Source: Alligator mississippiensis (taxonomy: Eukaryota; Chordata; Crocodylia; Alligatoridae). From it: a DNA stretch of 64,000 nucleotides. Location: positions 27,280,001-27,344,000 of the forward strand of contig NC_081827.1 of the NCBI RefSeq assembly GCF_030867095.1. The letters are read 5' to 3'. The translations under genes and the position numbers were made by a program. Under the pieces are notes generated by a model, which saw only the letters and a list, made by a program, of their open reading frames with translations, did not search any database and had not been told where the DNA came from. This document shows, piece by piece, positions 1 through 12,960 of this stretch; position 1 is the stretch's first letter; each line of letters starts with the position of its first letter.

Positions 1-1880
1 TAATAGGCAGCAGAGCAATACCAATGACAGAGAGAGAGAGAGAGAATTAAAACGGCCAGTTGAATGTGTGGCACATGCAAAAAAAAATCCCAAATCCTCA
101 GGCTACCTCTGTGTATGATGTTGAATAGGAATACTTTACAGCAAAGCCAGCAAAACAGTTGGTTTGAATGCTCAAATAGAAATAGTAGGGTTGGCTATGG
201 GGTAGAGCTGATGAAGGGTATGCCTACTCTGCAACCCAGAGGGATGACTAGCTTGTGTGGACATACCAGAACTAGCTAGCAATAGCAGTGTAACTGCCAC
301 AGTATAGTATTCAGCTGGGCTTGAGTATTTACCTACGTCCCAAAGTGGGTTTTGCAGCCCATATTGAACCCCACCCTGGTATAGCCATGATCTGGTGCAT
401 GAACTGCAGTCACACTTTCATACTTTAATATGAACATACTCAAAAATACTTGAAGCACATAATTACCTTCTGTCTTTGAGGACTAGCCACCAGTACTTAT
501 GTCTTGCTGAAAATGATCCTTCATCATCACTACTGGGAAATAAACCACTTCTTTATGAAGGGCAGCCTACAACAGATTGCTCTGTGTTGTACCATGCATT
601 CATTTCCTTTATATTGCTTTTTGCTGGGGTTTACTTTGTGATACAGCTCTCTTGAAACTACAACTGCACAAGGCCTGCTTAAACTCTATGATGAGTCAAA
701 ACAGACTGCTAGGATTGTCAGTGCTGCATATCCACTAGTAGGGTTGGCCAGTCTCAGCTACACAAGATGGTCTAACCTTAAAACATAGTCTACCTCCACC
801 AACAGTACCTGCTTCCTTGCCTGGATCCTCATCTCTTGGAGCTCCTGCTGCCCAGACACCTCTCCCCAGACAGATTCCACTCAGTTGTCTCCAGCCTCAG
901 ACTCCTGCTCACCTGCAGTCTCTGGCTCTCCACCAAGCAAACACTTCTCTAACTCAGGGTTGCAAATTCTTATGATTTTATTGGTGAACCCTTGGTCTTT
1001 GCTCTCTCTCATACCACACATGGAAGGAGAGGATTAGAACAGAATTTCAGGTTTCATTAAAGAATGAAGCAAACATCTAGACCGCCTGGATGCAGAGACA
1101 AGATTGAAAACATGAAACCCAGGGGCTTGAAAAATAGACAGCAAGTCAGAAGAACACAAAGTGTACTACAAAAATAAAACAAATCTCGTTATTTGGCAGG
1201 GGGAGAGTGGGAGCAGGAAGAGGGGAGTGAGATGATTTGTGAGCATTTTAACTTGTTGATCCCCCTGACCCAAGGATTTTATTTGCCTGTGCTCCCAGTG
1301 TTAATGGGCTCTCCTAAAGGCTGGATGAATTGACCCCTGCTAAGACAGGTAGATAACTATCATTCTGACTTGGTAGCATTTCACACTCTCTTCAGCCAGA
1401 AGAAAAAGCTATGCAACATGCAAGGCAGTGGAGAACCAAGCTTTCAGGCTGCATGTTAATCTGCCTCCATGCAAGGGAGAAGTGGCTTGAAGAGTGAATT
1501 CTGAAAGCCTTCCCAGATGGCATGGTGATCACACCACATAAAACACACTTGGGGATTGTCTTAATATGCATATATTTGTTTAGGCTGCTGCTAGTTTTAC
1601 CAACTAATTTGGCCACCAGCTCCTTTAGGCAAGCAGCCTTCTGGTATGTGCAAAACCAAGAACAGGACATGCTTTTTTTTAAAAAGCCATCATGAATAAG
1701 TCTGGAAGGCAGGGGTATTCCCAGTTTTCAGCAATAACACTACAACAAGTCAGTCTAGAAAGAAAACTAAAGCATGAGAAAAAGTAGTCCCATTTTCACA
1801 TGGTTTAAAATGAACAGTGCAATTTTCAAAATGTCACAATATATTTTTGAAAAACTAAGTTACCAGAACGTTTAACTTAC
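1..1880. other. Intergenic DNA, nothing recognised
   Basis: A short GA microsatellite lies at about 31-45. The rest is AT-rich and shows no ORF resembling a known protein, no clear exon, and no repeat ends I can define. A pyrimidine-rich stretch at about 785-960 is CT-biased but has no further signature. Confidence 0.5.
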
Positions 1881-2870
1881 TGAAAAAGAAGTTACTTTCT
1901 AGTAACTGGAGCTTTTGAGAGATGTTGTCAAGCATATGCTCTCTGTGGGTGCATAAGCCTACCAGAGAAGGTGTTATGAGGAACCTAATCATATGGTTTC
2001 ACCCAAACAGCTTGCTGAATTCCACTTCAGGCAGCCAATCGAGCTTTCCAATGTTCTTTACCAAGCTTCATTCTACAAGCAGAGTTTTCCTTGTATTTAC
2101 TCAACGTGTAAAGGGCTCTGTCATTTTACCTACCTAGGAACCAACTTTTCAGAAAGTCTCCATGGCTATTTGTCTCTTTAGTTGAGAGCTCTGAAAGCAC
2201 AGTGATAGCATGACAGAGATTAACCAGTGGGATCTTGGGCTGCGTTAACTTTGTTACAAGATCATTAAGATGGAACAACTCTGCATGGTCTGAGCATGTT
2301 CCACTGGAATGTGGACAACCTCCATGGCATCCCTGCACAATGTTTCCATAATGACTATCTGCAGAGCAGTCACCTGGGGTTCTAGAGATGCCTTTCACCA
2401 AGCACCAGGCCATTCTGGAAGGCTCCCAGGCAGGTGCTGCATTTGGTAAGGCAGTCAGTCCTTCAGTTATTGTTCACCTAGGGTGCTCCAAAAGTAATTT
2501 CCAGAGATTGGACACTGCAGTGGAGTCACAGCCATAGTGAGGATGTACATATGGACAATGACTTGAGAAAGAGAAGTAACTTAACTGAAGGTGTTGGAGA
2601 TATGGTAATTCCACACTCTCCTGCTTCAGAGTAGCATGCATACAGGACATGATTCTGCACTTGAGAGGAAACCACGCAGGAAGTCCACACTCCTTTCTAC
2701 CCACAGATGTACGACACAAGGAGGGGCAGGGCTTCTGTGCACTCTACATATACTGCCAAGGTAAAAAGTCTCTAACTGTGTATAGTGCTTGTATATCCCC
2801 AGTGAGGGTGTGACTCTGGACAATCACTCGAAGGACCCTTTCTGGGAGACAAAAAAAAAGTTCATATTTG
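1881..2870 (-). repeat. Old interspersed repeat of about 1 kb
   Basis: Read on the minus strand, the end near 1881-1945 (a short ATCTCTCAAAAGCTCCAG block, then TTACTAGAAAGTAAC) resembles a repeat end I associate with sauropsid genomes. The other end, near 2830-2760, has the matching 'ttcgagtgattgtcc' start. No coding capacity is visible. The class of the element is not established. The boundaries are approximate and rest on recollection of related copies, not on duplicated targets. Confidence 0.35.
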
Positions 2871-4627
2871 TTTTATTGTCATTTTCACAAAAAAACATTA
2901 AAAATAAAAACAAAAAAAATAGGCAGGTTTTTGCATAATAGCTTGCTTTAAAAAGCCAATTTCTATAAAAAAAATTCTAAATATTTCAACCAGTTCTACT
3001 AAAATTCTGACACTTGAGTGCCTTCATGCGGTCTGCAACAGTGTGTGACCAAGGATGAGTGATTTTTTTAATAAGGAATTTCAGTAATTATCTTTTTTAT
3101 TGGTGCTAGGAGTAGGGTACCAGGCAGGCTTCAGTCACCAGCTGTCTCTGATTACCAGAGTACAACTGGCCATCGGTGACCTAGCTACTCCCAGCTGGTC
3201 CTGGTTGCTTGCATGGGCATGGCTGCTTGGATATAAGCAGTTAACCTCACAATATTCCATAGGCTTTTTGGCAGGACAGATACTTCTCTATTTATCTTCT
3301 AGTCCAGACTCCTGACTTCAGTTTGGGGCTTGTCTTTGGACTATACAGGCACAGCTGTCTACTCTGGGCACACTATTTAATTACTCCATCTTGGTGACCA
3401 CCCATCTTGGTCCCTTGCACATTTGTGTCTCCTGATCTCATGACTCCCTAATGTCAAGTTCTAACTGTGCATATCTGGTTATCCCCTGGTACCTGGGAGA
3501 AGGAAACCTAGAGGTGAGGAGAAGGGTAGTAAGTGGCAGAAAAGCTAAGCTAGCTCAGGAGAATGTAGGTATCAGGAAGTTATTTAAGATACCCAAGTCT
3601 GTGGTAAGTAGGATAAAACTTCACTAGTACAATTTTCTGCAAAGTAGAGGCTGAGTTTATGGGCAATTGGAAATAATTTGTGTACATCTTCATATGAAAA
3701 AAATCACTGTTATTTCCTGATAATAAATGAGTAACTAAAAAGAATCATTCAAAAAATTAATGTATTTGAAAAGGGAAAGAAAGAGAAGGTAATCTCTGCA
3801 GCAAAACTTGATGAACCTCAGGCTTTTATCAAATTTAAAAATAAAATAGATGTCAATTAAAGAGAATGCTGGGGATTGAGACAGTGTAAGTAAAAAGTGA
3901 TGGAATTGTTTAGAAATATTAACTACCATTATCACCACAACACACAATTTTTCTGCCTCCTGCCATTTTTCTTGAAAGCATCTAAAAGAGTGATGCAGTG
4001 CTAATTTTAGAGGACTAGTTAAGAATATTTAAAAAAACAAACAAAAGCAAAACCCACAAGCTCCAAATGGGAGCAACAACCACAGTTTATAGCATCCAGG
4101 ACTGGAAAAAGCAGAACTTCCTTTTCTCTGAGATGGTAGTCCTGTTCACAATACTATTTTCTTTAGTTCCAACCCCAAAATGTGTTTTTCCACTTTTCTT
4201 TCCCCATTTCTTTTCTGGACAAACCTATAAAGAAGGCATCCTTCAATTAAATGTTTTCAGATGACTTAACTTCCAGATTACATGAAAGGAAGGGTAAACT
4301 GAAATAAGTACTCACATTTTATAAGAAAGTACAAACAAGTGGTCATATTCTTACTTACAAGCGCTTTCCACCCCTCTGAAAACATACCATACAAGTGACT
4401 GAAAGGTGGGATAAAAGTGATGCAAGTAAAATAAAAACCTTATTTACCAAATTAACCATGAACTATTATCAGGAATGGAAGAAAACAAAAGACCCCCACA
4501 TCTTCAGATAAGTTGCTGTAGATAGTAAAGTAGCCCCCAGAAATTAGAACTAGAATGTAAGCCAGCTGGTTCTTATCAACCACTAAGCCTTGCAGAGACT
4601 TAGGGGAATGAAAGGGGCAAGGGTCTA
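2871..4627. other. Intergenic DNA; possible LTR-like block at 3100-3480
   Basis: Mostly AT-rich single-copy-looking sequence. A more balanced block at about 3100-3480 has a TATAAG motif near 3230 followed by a CT-rich stretch, which would fit a worn LTR promoter. I found no terminal TG/CA pair or duplicated target to prove it. No exon is supported. Confidence 0.3.
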
Positions 4628-4632
4628 GATAG

Positions 4633-5587
4633 TGTGTGGGCCGCGCCCCGATCCCACCTTTGTCGCCATGTGCGGCAGTGATTCCGATCTCATTCCCGTC
4701 GTCATGTGCGAGCCGGGGGCGAGCTGGGCCCGTCTTCCTTGCACACGGGCTGTGGCCAGCAGCCCGGGCACACAGGGCTGGAGAGAACCGCTGGGCGGTT
4801 TAGCGCACGCGAGTTAGAATTAGTTACGGAGGCATAATGGTTGATTGAAAAGATTGTTTACTTACACCCAAAGATGGTCGCGGTGCAGGCAGAAAACTTG
4901 CTTGAGTTACAGTTGCAGATAGAAAAGAAGAGAGACGGACTAGAGTTCCTCCCTGTGAACACTCTTCTAGCCCATCCAGTTGGAGGCTCTAAACCGCGAG
5001 CCCATCGGACCAACAGGAGAAAGTACGTACGGTAAAGAGCTCTGAATACACTCACTCACACGAAGTTTACTAGGCTCCGTGGATCCGGCTTTAGTATACA
5101 GGATGGGATACGTCTAGGAATTTATCAGCGACGGGGAGAGTCTAGAGGCTGATCAGACCTCTGTTGCCTGCTTAAAATGCGTTGGGTCCGTGAGGATCCG
5201 CAGCGCTTAGAGATCTTCACACAGCATAAAGTCTCCTCCTCCTGGTGTTCGTGGAGTCCTCCAACTTGGGCGGAAACCACACAAGCTTTTTATACGGCTA
5301 GCAAGCCAATCACTAGCCGCCACGTGTGCATAATTTAGAACTAGCCAATGGTGGGGCACAAATTTGAATACGAATGGCAGGAACTCCTTGCAACGAGCAT
5401 TTCTGTGCTGCAACAAAGAAATGCACCCTGCAAAGAAAGCTACAAAACGGCAGGAACTTCTTTTGCACCCGGGGTTCTCCTTTGCAGCGGAAAACTCCAC
5501 CGTGCAAAGAAGCTGCAATTTGGCGGGAAATAATTCAGTGGTGCCAAAGCACACACAAAACAAAAATCACAACTTTGGGTTATGACA
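4633..5587 (-). mobile_element. Solo LTR of an endogenous retrovirus-like element, CpG-rich
   Basis: The 955-bp unit begins TGTGTGGG and ends TTATGACA on the plus strand. It is flanked by a perfect 5-bp duplication GATAG (4628-4632 and 5588-5592), as expected from retroviral integrase. Transcriptional orientation is minus: a TATAAAAA box lies at about 5287-5295 with two CCAAT boxes just upstream (near 5309 and 5345), giving a U3 of roughly 300 bp. AGTAAA near 4857 is a candidate polyadenylation signal. No gag, pol or env sequence adjoins it, so it is a solo LTR left by recombination. Many intact CpGs remain, especially at 4640-4800 and 4870-5260, unlike the surrounding AT-rich DNA. This suggests a fairly recent insertion or protection from methylation. 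The family is not identified. Confidence 0.85.
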
Positions 5588-5592
5588 GATAG

Positions 5593-8369
5593 AACAGGCT
5601 CTGTTCACTCTACTAGTCAAAGAAGGTGAGTTAGTTTTATGGGTGATGGTAGTAAAGGTAGGAGTGTGGATCAGTGTCAGCATATGGAATAGGCTTTTGA
5701 AAAGTAAGGTTGTAAATTAGGAAAAGCTTGAGCACAGGTTAGGAATAATTTTTGTTAAAACATTAGAATTCTTAAAAGGCCAGGTGTCCTATTTCAACTA
5801 GGATATAAAGAATACAAAAACTTATGGAGTTTTACCCTAACAAAAGTAAAACACTACTAAAATATTAATATCTCTCTCAAAATTCTTTCCTTGTGCTCCC
5901 ATTCTGTGGTGGTGAAGTCATCCCATTTAGCCATTCCTCAGATTTGGATCAGAGGATCTGCCCCATACTTTGGACTAGGAGAATGAAATGTTTCAGCAAA
6001 TACTTTTGCATCTTTACTTACCCATTTTCACACTTGTAATGATCACTGGTCTCTGCAGAGCCTTTGTCTGGAAGTAACTAACTAGCTTAACAGAGGGACT
6101 ATCTCCCAATTCCAAACTCTTCTTAGTTTCCTTAGTAAGGGAACATCTTTAAATTATAACTTTTATCACTACAACACCCACATCAAGGGTGCTCAAATAC
6201 AATGCTGAGCTATATCTATCCCTTCACTATCTATGCCAACACTAAGCACTTGGTGTTTTACTTGTAGGGAAGGAAGGAAACAACATCCTAGCAAAAGCTA
6301 TTACACATCTACTCCTTTTGACTTTTCAGTATGAAGGCTTGATAGTTGACAATAGCCACTTATGTCTGTGGACTGGTAAATTCTTTGTCCGAGTGAAATC
6401 TATTGCCAGAAGATCACCCAGTCTTTGTTCTAGCTGGGGCTGCTGCCTCCATCACCCTCTCATGGAAAAGCAAAGAAAGCAAAAGGCACCTTGTGGAGAG
6501 AAAATGTTTGCTGGCATAGGTATTTCTCAATTGTATCCCCTTTGAGATTCCTAGAGAGGCTTCAATGACCTTAGACAATTTCTATAAGAACTGTGAAATC
6601 CTTATTTGCACAAATGTAGTCTAGTGATCTCCTGCTGTAAGGAGGTATTTGGCCTTTAAAGGCAGCTTCTTGCCCAATCAAGTGTTATAATCCAGTAAAA
6701 GGCCATATAAATTATTCAATTTTTTCATTCATAAAAAGTGTCCACCTGCTTGAAAGAAGCATTTGATATACAATCCTTCTTGCCACTATCCACAACTAAA
6801 ATTAAGACAACGAACACTTTAAATACTAGCAATAGTCGGTGAACACATGTCTACATGACCCAATAAATAAGACCACTGAATCACAGGAGAGAGGTGGTAG
6901 CTGCATTCAGAGAAGGCTCAGAATGCAGTAGAAAACTCCCTGGGGCTTAGGTAGACCTGCTGCCAGCTGTACACAATATATTAAAATACAGAAACTGAAG
7001 CAGTTGTACAGCTCAGGCAACTCATCTCTGCTAACAGACCACTGACTTAGCAATACCTTGCCTCCAAACTCCCAGCTGAACAGAGGGCAGGAGAGGGCAG
7101 CCTGCATTCCTGGAGCTGCACTAAGCAAAGAAAAAGAGATTTATTTTAAAAGAAAGGCTTGCTTTCCATCTTTGAAAATATCAAAATTTGTCTTTAATTA
7201 ATTTTTCTGACTTGGGAATAGAACTGGGATCTTTTTCAAACCTCACTGGACTTCACAGGAAAGTATTTGAGTCTTTAACAAAGCTTGTTCTTCCAAGTAT
7301 TTGGCAGGTGTTAAGTGTTAAATCACAACTAAAATCTCATTCCCTTCAGGTTTGTGTGATATCATAAGATTCTACTCATTCCTTGGAATTCTCCTACAAA
7401 AAACAAACAAACTTGATATGTAGACATCTATTTTAAGAACATATGCATTTGGTTTTACATTATGGAGAACTACTATATTCACCATAGTTAAGGATGAGAT
7501 GAGCTCCAAAATCCTCATACATATTCATTACCTTTTAAATTTGTTTGCCTCAGGAGAGTATGGTAGTGCAAATTAGAGCCATTGGTTAGCGAGGCCACCA
7601 GGCAATGGAGGATTCTGAGGTAGGTATCAATCTATCACTCTCTCCCACTGAAGCTGTTCTCTTTTGCATAAAATAATTACATATTCATTGTAGCAGGACT
7701 TGGAACGCAGGTGTCCCCTAACTACCAGGCTATAGAGAAATTCTCTCTGATGTAATGAATATTTTATTAATTATTCACACAAAACAGAATAGCCTTAATA
7801 GGCAACACCCACTCCAGCATTCTTTATAGGCATGAGGTCACAATCCTGACATGTGAGAGAATCCTGTTCAAGTCCCTGCTCCAATAGGGATTTCAAGCTG
7901 GATCTCCTACATCCCTAGATGGTCCTGACCACTAGCCTTTTGGGGATTCCAGTAAATGGCTCCCGAGTTTTGTGACTGATGCCTAAAGTTCTTTGTAAAG
8001 TCCAACTGTTCATTTCCAAATTTATTTTATTAAAAACCCAAAGTTAATTGTCTGTCAAAATATAAAAAAGGAAAGAAAAATTGTTCTATTTTTCCATCTT
8101 GGGTCATGCACTTTTGTTTCATACTCCTTTTGTTTCAATTAAATAGCCAAATTGAAGAATAGCTGAGTGCATCCTGAGATGCGATGCCCCCAAAACTCCA
8201 CCAAAAAAAAAAAAAGTTGATTGTGTTTGTAATGTAAAACTTAAGCTCAAATTGTGGCATTGATTGACTATATTACCCAGTTGGGTTTGGCCTCAGCTAG
8301 AGAACTGACCCATCAGAGAAGTGATATTTTAACTGGTAATACCCGTTTCAGTTAACTATAAAAACTGAT
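5593..8369. other. Intergenic DNA, nothing recognised
   Basis: AT-rich sequence with only short chance ORFs. A fragment at about 7840-7890 contains a B-box-like 'gttcaagtccc' and may be a very old tRNA-derived SINE, but the copy is too worn to call. No splice-flanked open frame stands out. Confidence 0.4.
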
Positions 8370-10075
8370 CTGTACTTGTGTGATTGTACAGTAATCATGA
8401 TACGATAACAGTTCCAGATCCTGAGACGGGGAGAGCACGACTTGGCAGAACTAGAACACTAGATTTCAAGAAGGCAGATTTCAACCAACTCCAGGCCTTA
8501 ATAGGCATGGTGCCATGGGAAGAAACTGAAGGATAAAGGTGCCCAGGAGGGTTGGAAGTTTCTAAAGGATGCAGTATCGCAAGCTCAACAAGAAACTGTT
8601 CCAACAGGGTGAAAGCACAAAAATAGTAAGAGACCAATGTGGCTGCACAAGGAGTTTCTAGGATGCTTCGAATGAAAAAGGAAAACATACAGGAAATGGA
8701 AAAATGGGTTGGTCACCAAGGAAGTATACCAGAAAATACCAAGAACCTGCAGGGATGAAATCAGGAAGGCAAAGATAAAGAATGAGCTGTACCTCGCAAG
8801 GAAGGCTAAAGTCAACAAAAATAAATTCTAGAAGTATGTTGAAGGAGAACCTGGGAAACTACAGACCATTTAGCCTTACCTCAGTACCTGGGAAGTTACT
8901 GAAGCATAACCTAAGGAAGTCTATTTGCAAACATCTGAAGGAAGAAAGATTGATCACAAGCTTGAATTTATTATGAACAAGTTGTGTCAAACTCAGTCTT
9001 CTTTGACAAAGTAACTACGTGGGTGAATGAAGGGAAGGCAGTGGTTACAGTATATCTGGACTTCAGCAGGCTTTGGACAGGGTCGTGCATGACTGTCATA
9101 AACAAATTGGGAAACAAAAATCACTGTAAGGTGGCTTAGTAGCCACAAGCAAAAGGTAACTATCCTATAAATGGATCCATGTCAGAACAGCAAGAGGTTT
9201 AGAGTGGAGTCCCACAAGGGTATGTTCTGGACCTAGAACTTTTCAACATGTTTATTATTTGGATGCTGGCATAGAAAGTTTCTTGAGGAAGGTTACAGAT
9301 GACACAAAACTAGGAAGAATTATGAACACATTGGAGGACAGGAGCATAATTCAGAAGGACCTTGACAGATTGGAAGCTAATAAAGTTAAGTTCAATGCTG
9401 ACAAATGCAAGGTGCTGCACCTCAGGAAAATAATTGAAAACACAAATACCAAATGGTGTCATCTGTCCAGGTGTCTCCCACTACAAGGGATCAGGGAGTC
9501 TTGATAGATCACAGACTCAGCCTAAGTCTGCAGTGATGCAGCTGCACAAAAGGCAGTTCTGGGATGCATCAATAGAAGAACCGGGCACAAAACATTTAAT
9601 AGTGATAGTGCCTCTCTACTTAGTACTGGTTAGGCCTCATCTAGAGTATTGTGTGCAGTTTGGGGCTTCACATTTTTTTTTAATGACATGGAGAAGTTAG
9701 AGAGGGTCCAGAGGCAGCAAACAAAAATGATAAAGAGCTTACAAGGCAAAATCATGAAAAGAGAGGTTGAAGGAAATAAACATGTTCAGACAGGACCCGG
9801 AGACAGCAGTCTTCAAATGCTTGAAGGGCTGTCATAAAGAAGAGGGAGAACACTTTCTCTCTTGCTGCAGACAGTAGCACATGGAGTAATGGCTTGAAGT
9901 TGGAGCAAAATAGGTTTAGATTGTTCTAACTGAAGATTGTCTTCCTGATATCCAGTGATGTAGTGGACCAGACTGCCTAGGCAAACTGCAGGCTCTCCAT
10001 CACTGGAGGTGTTCAAGAGGTTAGACAGCCACTGGTCAGGGATGATCTAGGCATAGCTAGGCCTATGTTCTACTG
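8370..10075 (+). mobile_element. CR1 LINE, long but decayed (ORF2 middle to 3' end)
   Basis: Translating across frames gives the CR1 ORF2 order. First comes the linker with 'TLDFKKADFNQL...VPWEE' at about 8450-8520, then a basic region (WLHKEFL, RKAKIK), then the RT start '[17 protein letters not shown]' at 8850-8910. The thumb-side 'DDTKLGRI', 'DKCKVLHL' and 'PHLEYCVQF' motifs follow at 9300-9660. Many stops and frameshifts break it, including the loss of the YLDFSKAFD context near 9060. It is inactive and one of the older CR1 copies here. The 3' end fades near 10075 without a clean ATTCTATG tail. Confidence 0.85.
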
Positions 10076-10548
10076 TGGTTATTTCCCATGCTTGTAGGCT
10101 TTGCTGGTTGCCACATGGGGTGGGGAAGGAAAGTTTTCCCTCTTCTGGTGCTGTGTCAGGAAGATTGTTTTGGCTTCCTCAGAAGTATTGGGTATTGGCT
10201 GCAGCCAAGCCTGGAGACTTTGACTGGGCTGTGCTACTGCTCCTGTTGGGACTTGAAACCAAAGGGTCCTGGCTGGAGGGTCTTGCCTCACCACTCAGGG
10301 CCAGACCTATCATCATACTTGGAGGCAGGAAGGAGTTTTACCCAAAATCAGATTGGCATGGACTATAGTGAATTTTGCCTTCCTGTGGCAGGGCATAACC
10401 CTCTTAGATCTCATGATCAAATTTTAACAACCTTTGAAGCAGCAAGCCATTGGCCATCACAGTCCCCCTACTTTATCTATGGCCAATTAGGTTGTTATGC
10501 TTCATGTTTATGTCAGGGTTGACAGTATAGCTTTGCTAAAAGATTAAA
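10076..10548. repeat. Probable old SINE or LINE 3' fragment
   Basis: The segment includes 'ggcaggaaggagttttacccaaaatcagattggca' style sequence (10324-10358). It resembles the conserved 3' part of ancient amniote repeats in which 'ggaaggaattttcccc' precedes 'agattggca'. A second copy of the same motif is at about 16384-16415. Boundaries and class are uncertain. Confidence 0.3.
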
Positions 10549-10550
10549 CT

Positions 10551-10760
10551 AGGGGTAGGCATTGCAACCTCTGGCACATGAAGAGGTATTTGCTTGGTAC
10601 TTGCCCCTCAGGGGAGATGGCATGGAAGGGGCTGGGGCTTCACTGCCACAATAAGCAGGCCCTTTGAGGCTCCTGCACCATCTGCACCTGGCACACCAAC
10701 ATCTTACAAGTTGAGATTTCTCTCAACTCCAGGAATCAAAGTCAAATCCTCTGCTTGCAA
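10551..10760. mobile_element. hAT-like fragment
   Basis: The start (ggggtaggcattgcaacctc, then 'tggcacatg') resembles the terminal region of the hAT element at 59815, which reads cagtaacctccagtatgcatg then 'tggcatg'. No right-hand terminal repeat or target duplication was found, so this is a partial or weak match. Confidence 0.3.
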
Positions 10761-12960
10761 AACTATTCTACACTTCATCCTGTGCACAGCTGGGCCTTTG
10801 CCCATTTGCTGGAATCACAGTAGGATTCTTTTCAGAAGCAAAAGGGTACAAAGTTTTAAAGATAGGCAGTACCTCAGCAGCATACCCTAATACTGTGTTC
10901 ACACAAGATGTTCCATCAGCCCATTTAGTGACTTGTCCAAGCAACAAAACCCAACATGGAGCGTGGAATAAGACTTAAAGGAAATAACCAATTACTGTCA
11001 CAAAAGTGATACTGGAGATGAGACCACAAGTCCTCACCTACAAGCAGTGAGCACAGCAGTTCACTTAGTAGCCTGGGTTTGTGTTAGGAACAGGTTTGTA
11101 AGGCTAAGATCCAAAGAGTGGAAAGGAGAAGGATGTACAAGAGGTAGGATGATTATATTGAGTTGAACTTGGTATTTTCTCTCTCAAAAGATACTGTTTC
11201 AAGCTATAATTGCCTGAAGAACAAAACAGGCTACTCCACACTTTTGCAAGTCTGCTTTGCTAAAAAGCAAGCAAAACAAAACAAAACAAAAACGAGCCCC
11301 ACACATACACCCCCCCATACCCTCATGCCCACAAATTTGCTTCTTGTTTACCTCCTGGACTATCACAGCTATTACACTCCCAACTCTACTACTGGGACAT
11401 GAATATAAAGAAGTCATAGTACAGAGGCTTAATGATCTTCTCCACAGTATTAAGACATTGCATAAAGAAGGGAAAAAAAAGAAAAAGAGCTGTAAGTGGA
11501 GATTATAGTTCAAGATAGTGGGTGAAGCGCTGATCCTATTGAAGTTAAAAGTTTTCTACCTCTCCTGTTTATTGATATGCTATTTTATGAGGCAACTTTA
11601 CTAAGAGGAGTCAAGATTTGAAAGTCTGATTAGGGCATCATTCTTATGTTATAATGAACTAATAAGATATTTAAATCAGTACATGAGCTACACATCTTAA
11701 AGCAGGACTGGTTAGGGGAAGAGGCCAGACGAAGCCCAGAGACCAGCCCCACACAACGAAGCTAGCGTGCCCCCCCAACTGGCCTCACATACAGCACACG
11801 AGCGGTCTCCAGCCCCACACAACCAGGCTGGCCCTGTGTTGGATTTGGCATGCAGAGCTGGGTTGAGGGCCTGATCTGGATTGGTCCAATGCAGGGCTGG
11901 ACTGGCCCTGTGGCCACATACAGCACACACCCCAGAGTGACCTCATGTGCAGCCCCATGTAGAGCCCACAGGCTCTGCTGGCCCAGCCTGCAGGGTGTAT
12001 TGTTGACATCACTTTCCTTTAAAGGGAAAAGGCACAGGCTTCAGAGAGGAATTATATTAAACCATTTGCATCTTAAACCTTCAAAAGCAAATTGGGAAAG
12101 CATGAAACAATAAATGGCATTCTACTGCTGTGATCAGCAAGCAGTAAGATAACATTATGTAAACAAGCCTAGTAGTTCTAGGATGTGCAAAGTTTTAGTT
12201 TTGAGAAGCATGGATGTTCTTGTTCCTCTTGTTTAGTGATGTGAATCTCAGCAACTAAAAAAAATGTTAAAGTATTCAGAGAAAGGAAACACCTACTTTA
12301 AGATTAGCACTGTAACAGACAAATTGGTCCTCCACATATCAATTCCAATAGGCTTCCAAGGATTTCTCAAGGGTGAGCAGTGACACAAGTCTTCCTAAGA
12401 AAGACTAAAATGGGTATTTGAAGAACCACTGAATCATACACTTGTTTACAGTACATGAGGTCATTTACTCTACCAGGAAAGTCAGGATCAAAGCCCTGTT
12501 CTCAGAGCCAGGGGGACATCATTTAACAGTTACAAAGCCAATGCCTTCTTCCTCTTTTACAGTTAAGGATCCATATTCTCTTTTTTCCCCAATGTCAACT
12601 TTATAGACCTCATTTGCTTTAGAGGATAAATTCCATAGAAACGAATTACTTGGAATCCTGTAACATTACAACATGTATCTAGGACTATACATTAAATAAT
12701 AATAATAAAAAAAAGCTTAATCTCAATGTTTAAGCTGCTACCTTAAAAGAATACCTGCCCCCTCCCAAAACAAACAAACCAACCAACCACAAAAAAAACA
12801 GCCACTTGTACTTTAGGATGACCAAACACAGAGCTCCAGGCAAAACAAGCCTGTAGCCATAGACTAAGTATCTGAGATCACACATTTTACCCTGGGAGAG
12901 GAGAGAGAGAAAAAGAAAAGGAACTGCCTCAGTACGAGTTCTAGCAGAGGACAGATAAAT
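10761..12960. other. Intergenic DNA with a GC-rich unknown block at 11700-12010
   Basis: AT-rich except for 11700-12010, which is rich in 'cagccccacac' and 'acatacagcacac' and repeats the phrase 'ccccacacaac' twice. It resembles the internal filler of the hAT elements further right but has no terminal repeats I can find. The remainder shows simple A-rich and CAAA-type runs (11270-11290, 12770-12800) and no supported exon. Confidence 0.35.

Noticed and set aside
5207..5563. 118-codon frame on the minus strand
   Set aside because: Spans the U3/R part of the solo LTR, where no protein is expected, and matches no domain.
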